From: Todiramphus chloris collaris | Lineage: Eukaryota > Chordata > Aves > Coraciiformes > Alcedinidae | Direction: 5' to 3' | NCBI GenBank assembly: GCA_025345505.1 | Contig: JANVCC010000018.1 | Coordinates: 8,710,998-8,774,997 of the forward strand | Length of the DNA: 64,000 nucleotides | Shown: positions 59,301 through 64,000 of the stretch, piece by piece | How positions within the stretch are numbered: the stretch's first letter is position 1 | Layout of the letters: the number at the start of each line of letters is the position of its first letter | Program-made: the position numbers and the translations under genes | Notes under the pieces: model-generated | Database searches by the model: none | What the model was told of the DNA's origin: nothing | Seen by the model: only the letters and a program-made list of their open reading frames with translations

Positions 59301-62300
59301 CTTGGCCTGTCAACAAATATTAAGTGATGGTGATGGAGAAACAAAGTGAGCTGCCTCACTCTGACCTCTGGCATCGTAGATGCAGGCACTCTTTCCTAAC
59401 ACTAGGTCTGCCAAAATACATCAGTGAGGTGCCTGTAGAGCACTGTACTTGCATGTCCTTCCAGAACTTGTGGACTAGTTCTTGCCCCATCCCTGGGAAT
59501 ATGGATGGTTGGTATAGAATAATGCAGAGAGGTGACCTAGAGTTCTAGTCTCTCCTAGCGTAGCAAGAGTTGGTTTTGCTAGGCTTGAGAGTCACCATAT
59601 TTCAACCATCTTGCCCCAGGTTGGTTGCGTTTTTGACAGACATCTTCAGCTGGGAGTAGAAGCTGCCTGCTCTCCCCTGCCCCAGCTATGCCTTTGCTTG
59701 GTGATTAGGGAACTTTCTAGGGAAGCAGGAGACACGGATTTGTACTTCTTCATCATGGGGAAAATCTGACCCTCTAGTTCAAACTGTAGGAATTGAATTG
59801 TCTCGTTTCCTGGGTGAGTGATCTAACCGGTAGGCTGTTTTCCTCAGAGCACTCCTGTGGGCATATGCATGTAGGACTTACCTGTACTAATGAGCCTGTT
59901 CTCTGGCCCTCAGCCAGACAGCACCACTGAGCTGCATCCACCTTACCAACTCTCTCTGGCTTCAGAATGAGGTGACCGTAGGCAGCTGCCCGCTGCCCCG
60001 TGCCAGCCCCAAGTTGTGCCTGGGCATTTCTTGGAGGAGGCTAACTTGTCCCAGGCCAAAACTGTGCCAGTGGTTCTTCTTGCATTTCAACAGTATAGGC
60101 TCTCACATTCCAGTGCCCAGCTGTGTTTCCTGTCACTGGTTAAAGCACCAGTATGAATTTACCTGTAATGAATCAGAAGGGAAAGCAGGAGCAGGAGGGG
60201 AGATTCCTCCTACGCAGCCCCTGGTGCTTTGCTGTCCTCCGGTTAACTCCCCCCTGTGTAGTTTCCACAGGCCGTGCTAAACATTGCTCTGTCTCTACTG
60301 TCCATAGCAGAAGTGATGGTCAACAGATACTTTGAAGCCTCCTGCCTATTTTTTGGACACAAGTCTTTTCCCAAGTCCTATTATATGATATTACACCATT
60401 CCCCAAGGCTTCACTGAGGTATCTCTTGTACTTGGAATAAACACCAGACAAAATAAAGACACCAATAATAAGATAGGGAGAGATAAAAATCTGTTCTGCA
60501 AGAATTGCCATGAGTTGCATAACCGAGGTTTAAGGATGATCCTTTTGGATACTTTAGCAAATTATGGGAGGCTTTGTCTCTTGCTTTCATTACCAATTCT
60601 CCTCATTAGAGCATTCCCGGCAAGCAGAGGTCACTGTCCCCATCATCTTACATGCTGTACATGCACATAGTCATTTCTGTCCCAAAGATCTTGTCCAGAT
60701 AGACAAGGCAGAGTTCAGAGCAATGGCATCTAAAATGTTGATGTTCTGGTGGCAGCTGCATCTGTCTTCAAGTCAGAACTCGTTTACTCTCTTGAAGTCC
60801 ACATGCTAGTGCAGTCATATCACAGGGCTTTGTGACAGCCTTTCTTCAGTAAGGGTTTTGATTGCTTTCTGTGTCTGGAAACAAAGAGAATTTCCACCAA
60901 TAGAGTCTGTGAATCAGCACAACAGTATGGCAGGAATTCTAAACAATGTGGCACTGCTTTTCCATTACAGAAAAAGAAAGAGACTAATTAGGGAATGATT
61001 AATTACATGGATTCTGTGCCTGATTGTCTACAAAAAGATGGGGGTTGGAAGGTTCTTCCTTTAATCTTGTTATTTCAGAATAGTTGCTTGATTTTTGTCT
61101 TCCTCCTGGCCTGGAGTTAAATATGGTGGTAGTTATGCACTGTAACAATTCATTTGCTTCTCAAGAAAGAGAAGTCCTTGTTTCTATCTCTGCCTGAGGC
61201 ATTTTGCATTTTACCTCTTTAGTTTTCCAAAGACAGCTGAGTCTCACATGATCAAACAGCAGTGGATCAAACAGTTTGCCTAGCACTTTAGCACTGAAAA
61301 GCAGGTTTGGGGACAAAGACCACCTATTATCTGCTGTGTTTTCTGTAAAAGATTTCTGTCTAACCAAGGTCTTGAAAAAATCAAGGACAAAAAAAGGAGA
61401 TTTACATGATTAGCTTCCAGACTTTGAAAAATCATCTCCTGCAGAATTTTTGGCCTAAAAGTACACTACAAAAAACCCAAACCAAACCACCCCCAAAAAC
61501 CCAACAAATTCAGAACCTACCAGACTGCAGCTTTTAGTAGTATTCTATGGCTGTGATGAGTGGTTTTGTGGCTCTAGTTAGCACAGAAATTATTATATAG
61601 CCACACAGGAGTAGAGAATTCAGGAACCTATACCATCTGGTTAGGTTAATGAGCTGTATTTACTACTGCCCCTTCTGGGCAATGCACCTAGTTCTCAGGC
61701 AGTGCACCTAGTTCAAAACCATGCATCCTCCATATGATCTATATGTATATATATGTATCGTTCATCTGGTTATTACGATTTCTGTTATTTATGATCCGAA
61801 CTTTATGGCATGGACACTGATTCATTCAGTATTTGTTTATGCCAAGAAGGGAGGCATCAGATCAGCTAAAGAAAGCTGGGCTTCAGAAATACCAGCCATA
61901 ACATGTTTTGTTTATTACACAGCAAAGACAACCAGAACATGTCTTGACAATGTGATCACAGGTGTGATATCTCTTGGGTATCAGAGTTTGCAGCAAACAG
62001 AAATGCCTGGGCTTAAATTAATTTCTTCTATGTAGATGAGGAATTTAAGAGGAAGAAATACATTGACAAAGTGTTTTGTAAGTTAGGTGGGATATGTCAC
62101 CCACAGAGAATCGTGGAAACCCAAAGACATCAGAAATCTTGTCTAAATAAAAGGCATTATAATCTCCAGAATTACGTGGGGGCTGAAATTTGAGGAGATG
62201 CCTGCTAGAATCAAGTCCACAAGGTAGAGTTAAAGGTGCAGAGCTCTGGGACAGTGGCCCTGCTCTGACCATCCATTTCTCTGTTCAGGTATTTCCTAGT

Positions 62301-64000
62301 TTTAGATACTAATGTTCAGACAGTTGATTTTACAAGGTTAGCCTTGGTTAAAACTGATCCTTTATAGATTTCCTTTGGGAGTCACAAAAAGAGCTGACTT
62401 CAGGAATGGTTTTACCTTAAAGTGCTCTGACTGTCTATACAGCAGAAGATTCAGGCTAATCCTTGTTCACTTCATGGCCAGTTCTTGGTGACTGTAGTTT
62501 GTCTCAGCCTGGGCAGCATGGTCATAAGTTCCTCACAACTTAAAATAAGGGCAAACGTAAAAAAAAAACCCTTGAAATGATGCAGTTTTTCTTAATAACA
62601 ATGGGATCCTTAGCTGAGGGTGCTGGAGCTCTTGAGGTACCTGTGAGTTCAACATTCACACAATGTGCACTAGGGTTGGAGTAATAAAGTGTCTCAACCA
62701 CTATGATTCTTCTGTTGATCGTGTTCCCTTTGGACCTGGACAGTTACCCTTATCAGTTGCTTCCCAAATTATGGAAGAGCTCAGCTTTGCTTTAGCTGCC
62801 TACTTGACTTTAACTGTCTGCAGAAGGGCCACCAATTGTTCTGCTATGTGGTGGAAGCATTTGCAGTATCTCTTCTAAGGCTGCTGGTGGACAAAGAGAG
62901 AAGGGGAGAAATCACAGTGTCATTTAGCCTACAGAAGTTATCCCAGTAGCTTTGAAGAGGTCTGGATAACCACACACCTCCCTCTCCCCCCCACAAGAAG
63001 ACCTCATTGCCTGGGAGTGAGGAAGATGGGAGCTATGAAAGACAAACTGAGTGGAAAGACCAAAAAATGCCTGACATGAATTGAGGTGAGACTCATTTAC
63101 ACTCCGGGGACTGCCTACTTATGGGGCTTGTAGAAGAAGAAACTAAAAAACTTCCTTAGAGTCCCTGTATGGTAACCTGTTGCAGTGAGTGGAGCTGCTG
63201 GAGACCTGCTGGAGAGCTGCTCCAGCAAACCCCTTCCAGTCACCAGGGACTCAAATGAGAAGCTTCAAAGCTCCTCCCAGAGAGAAGCAGCTGTAGTCTG
63301 TTCCCTTAGTCATGTCTCCATTTGCTCCTTGCCATTTGCCACAAGATGGTTGTGGGTGCTGTGACCAACAAGGAGCATCCAGCCCATTCTCCTGGATGGA
63401 AGGACTGTGCCACCTCTTGATGTAGTGCTCTGCCAGAGACAGAGGATGGGCTGCACATGTGCTGCCAGCTACTTTCTTGTTTAAGCATCGCTCGACCAGA
63501 GTTTCTTATCCTCATAAGTCCTCTAAAAGTGAACTAAGTAAAGCTATTTGAAGGGAATTTTAGCACTGAAGAAAATTCCAGTCCCTTTGAATTAACTCCT
63601 GCACCTTAATTTTATCTTCTAGTTCATTTATAGCTCACTGTCAGGCTCCTCTTTGGCTGAGGCAGAGGAGTTTTACTGCTGGCACTGTTACAGCCTAATG
63701 GGCTGATTCAGCTGATCCTGAACTTTGGTAAAAGCAGTTCTTAAAACAGTGCTTGCAAGCAATTAAACAGTTAAATCATTTCACTGCCTAAGATGCTCCA
63801 GTCGTAGAGGAAGTGTATCGTGCTAGAGCTGGGGTCTGGCAAGGAGGTACCCACACGTTACAAACCTGCTGTTCTTCTTGGTCTTTGTAAAAGATCCTCT
63901 TGATCTCATGTAAAAGCTTTTGTTTGCACTTGTTACCCTTCAGCTTTCTGGATTTTGTATGTTAGGGTTAGAGGCGGAGCCTTTGGCGAGTGGTGTAGTT
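56322..64000 (+). other. HS1BP3: HS1BP3 intron 6 (incomplete), no final exon seen
   Basis: At least 7679 bp follow exon 6 without a stretch that could encode the expected VEEDLDQIL-type start or the proline/lysine-rich tail after an AG acceptor in the right phase. The last exon is therefore probably downstream of 64000. The only recognised repeat is a short CR1 end at 57688-57745. A TA-rich run lies near 61739-61760. No other gene was seen. Confidence 0.7.
57688..57745 (-). mobile_element. CR1 LINE 3'-end remnant
   Basis: Reverse CR1 terminus: aatcacagaatcacagaaac, then ttcagaagggacctctggag and atcatctagtcca. Similarity is lost after about 57745. Confidence 0.75.

Overview
This window is vertebrate nuclear DNA, almost certainly from a bird. 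It has spliced exons with GT/AG borders, a CpG-rich promoter, an abundance of CR1 LINE fragments and an avian-type ERVL LTR. No prokaryotic features are present. The genus cannot be read from the sequence.

The one protein-coding gene I can support is HS1BP3 (HCLS1/HS1-binding protein 3, a PX-domain protein) on the + strand. Six coding exons lie at 13947-13987, 19123-19288, 29154-29361, 31642-31864, 55555-55706 and 56186-56321. All junctions keep the reading frame. Together they encode about 308 residues: the N-terminus, the whole PX domain, an acidic Lys/Glu-rich linker and the conserved [10 protein letters not shown] and DPDLGG segments. The frame leaves exon 6 with two bases of a split Arg codon, and the last coding exon is not in the window. 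Intron 4 alone is 23.7 kb.

An intact tRNA-Ser(AGA) gene sits at 13650-13731, about 215 bp upstream of the HS1BP3 start codon, on the same strand and in the same CpG island. It is flanked by a 19-bp minisatellite that contains an assembly gap.

The region 1-13,100 is intergenic and repeat-rich. It contains a nearly full-length but dead CR1 (7361-11710, minus strand) inserted in a solo ERVL-type LTR (6969-11865), with a 9-bp target-site duplication. It also holds several truncated CR1 copies and a possible fragment of a second LTR family. The introns carry more CR1 pieces, including a CR1 nested in another CR1 at 25.6-26.3 kb with a 7-bp duplication. A (CCCTTT)n/(CCCTT)n tract at 38.4-38.6 kb holds a second assembly gap.

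No CRISPR array, operon, biosynthetic locus or other novel multigene system is visible. The points of interest are the nested-retroelement history, the tRNA in a Pol II promoter, and repeats linked to assembly gaps or possible rearrangement.
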